A stretch of DNA of 5,477 nucleotides from Clostridiales bacterium. GTDB taxonomy: Bacteria; Bacillota; Peptococcia; Peptococcales; Peptococcaceae. The position numbers were made by a program, and so were the translations under genes. This document shows, piece by piece, positions 5,465 to 5,477 of this stretch. The DNA lies in contig QAKL01000002.1 of the NCBI GenBank assembly GCA_003343815.1, forward strand, positions 1 to 5,477, given 5' to 3'. A model generated the notes under the pieces. That model saw nothing but the letters and a program-made list of their open reading frames with translations. It did not search any database and was not told the origin of the DNA. Numbering within the stretch: position 1 is the first letter of the stretch; every line of letters starts with the position of its first letter.

Positions 5465-5477
5465 CTATTGCACCAGG
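5465..5477 (-). CDS. spoIIIAD: Probable 3' end of spoIIIAD, cut by the window edge
   Basis: Gene order in spoIIIA operons predicts spoIIIAD directly upstream of spoIIIAE. On the minus strand one frame reads Leu-Val-Gln then TAG (5465-5467), 11 nt before the spoIIIAE ATG. A second frame ends at TAA at 5456-5458 and cannot be excluded. Only three to four codons are present, so identity rests on synteny alone and the exact end is uncertain. Confidence 0.35.

Noticed and set aside
5454..5477. Upstream in-frame extension of spoIIIAE to the window edge
   Set aside because: The frame is open but has no start codon, and the signal peptide begins properly at the ATG at 5451-5453.
1..5477. Search for CRISPR repeats, tRNA or rRNA genes, insertion sequences and integrase or attachment sites
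   Set aside because: No direct-repeat array, cloverleaf-like sequence, transposase frame or flanking repeat was seen by eye.

Overview
The window looks like chromosomal DNA from an endospore-forming Firmicute. Its last ~2.8 kb is the distal half of the spoIIIA operon (spoIIIAE-AF-AG-AH). Starts are preceded by strong AGGAGG-type ribosome binding sites, base composition is moderate to low GC, and stop codons are mostly TAA/TGA. A Clostridia-type lineage is my best guess, because of the small DUF6472-like protein and the coiled-coil protein with a short VDKE-type N-terminal motif. The sequence alone does not fix the genus.

Layout, left to right. (1) A monocistronic flavin reductase-like gene (85-657, +) has its own promoter. 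Two 16-bp palindromes lie over and just after the -10 box. (2) A 15-bp-stem terminator (665-701) lies between it and a convergent two-gene unit on the minus strand: a long coiled-coil protein (876-1739), then a 58-aa cysteine-containing protein (700-876) joined to it by a one-base stop/start overlap. (3) A 182-bp divergent intergenic region holds start signals in both directions. (4) A plus-strand gene (1922-2617, TTG start) encodes a 231-aa protein that appears to be two degenerate DUF4397-like repeats, a double-CxxC module and a Tyr-rich tail. (5) A second 15-bp-stem terminator (2630-2664) lies between that gene and the convergent spoIIIA genes. (6) spoIIIAH, AG, AF and AE occupy 2663-5453 on the minus strand, packed with 4-nt overlaps or a 9-nt gap. 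The last bases at the right edge are probably the end of spoIIIAD.

The four Spo proteins are parts of the mother-cell half of the SpoIIIA-SpoIIQ channel, which spans the space between the two forespore membranes and keeps the engulfed forespore active. The operon ends at spoIIIAH with a strong terminator. The Cys/Tyr-rich DUF4397-like protein converging on it is the least understood gene here. A role at the spore or cell surface is possible but is only inference. The coiled-coil/DUF6472 pair looks like a translationally coupled unit of unknown function.
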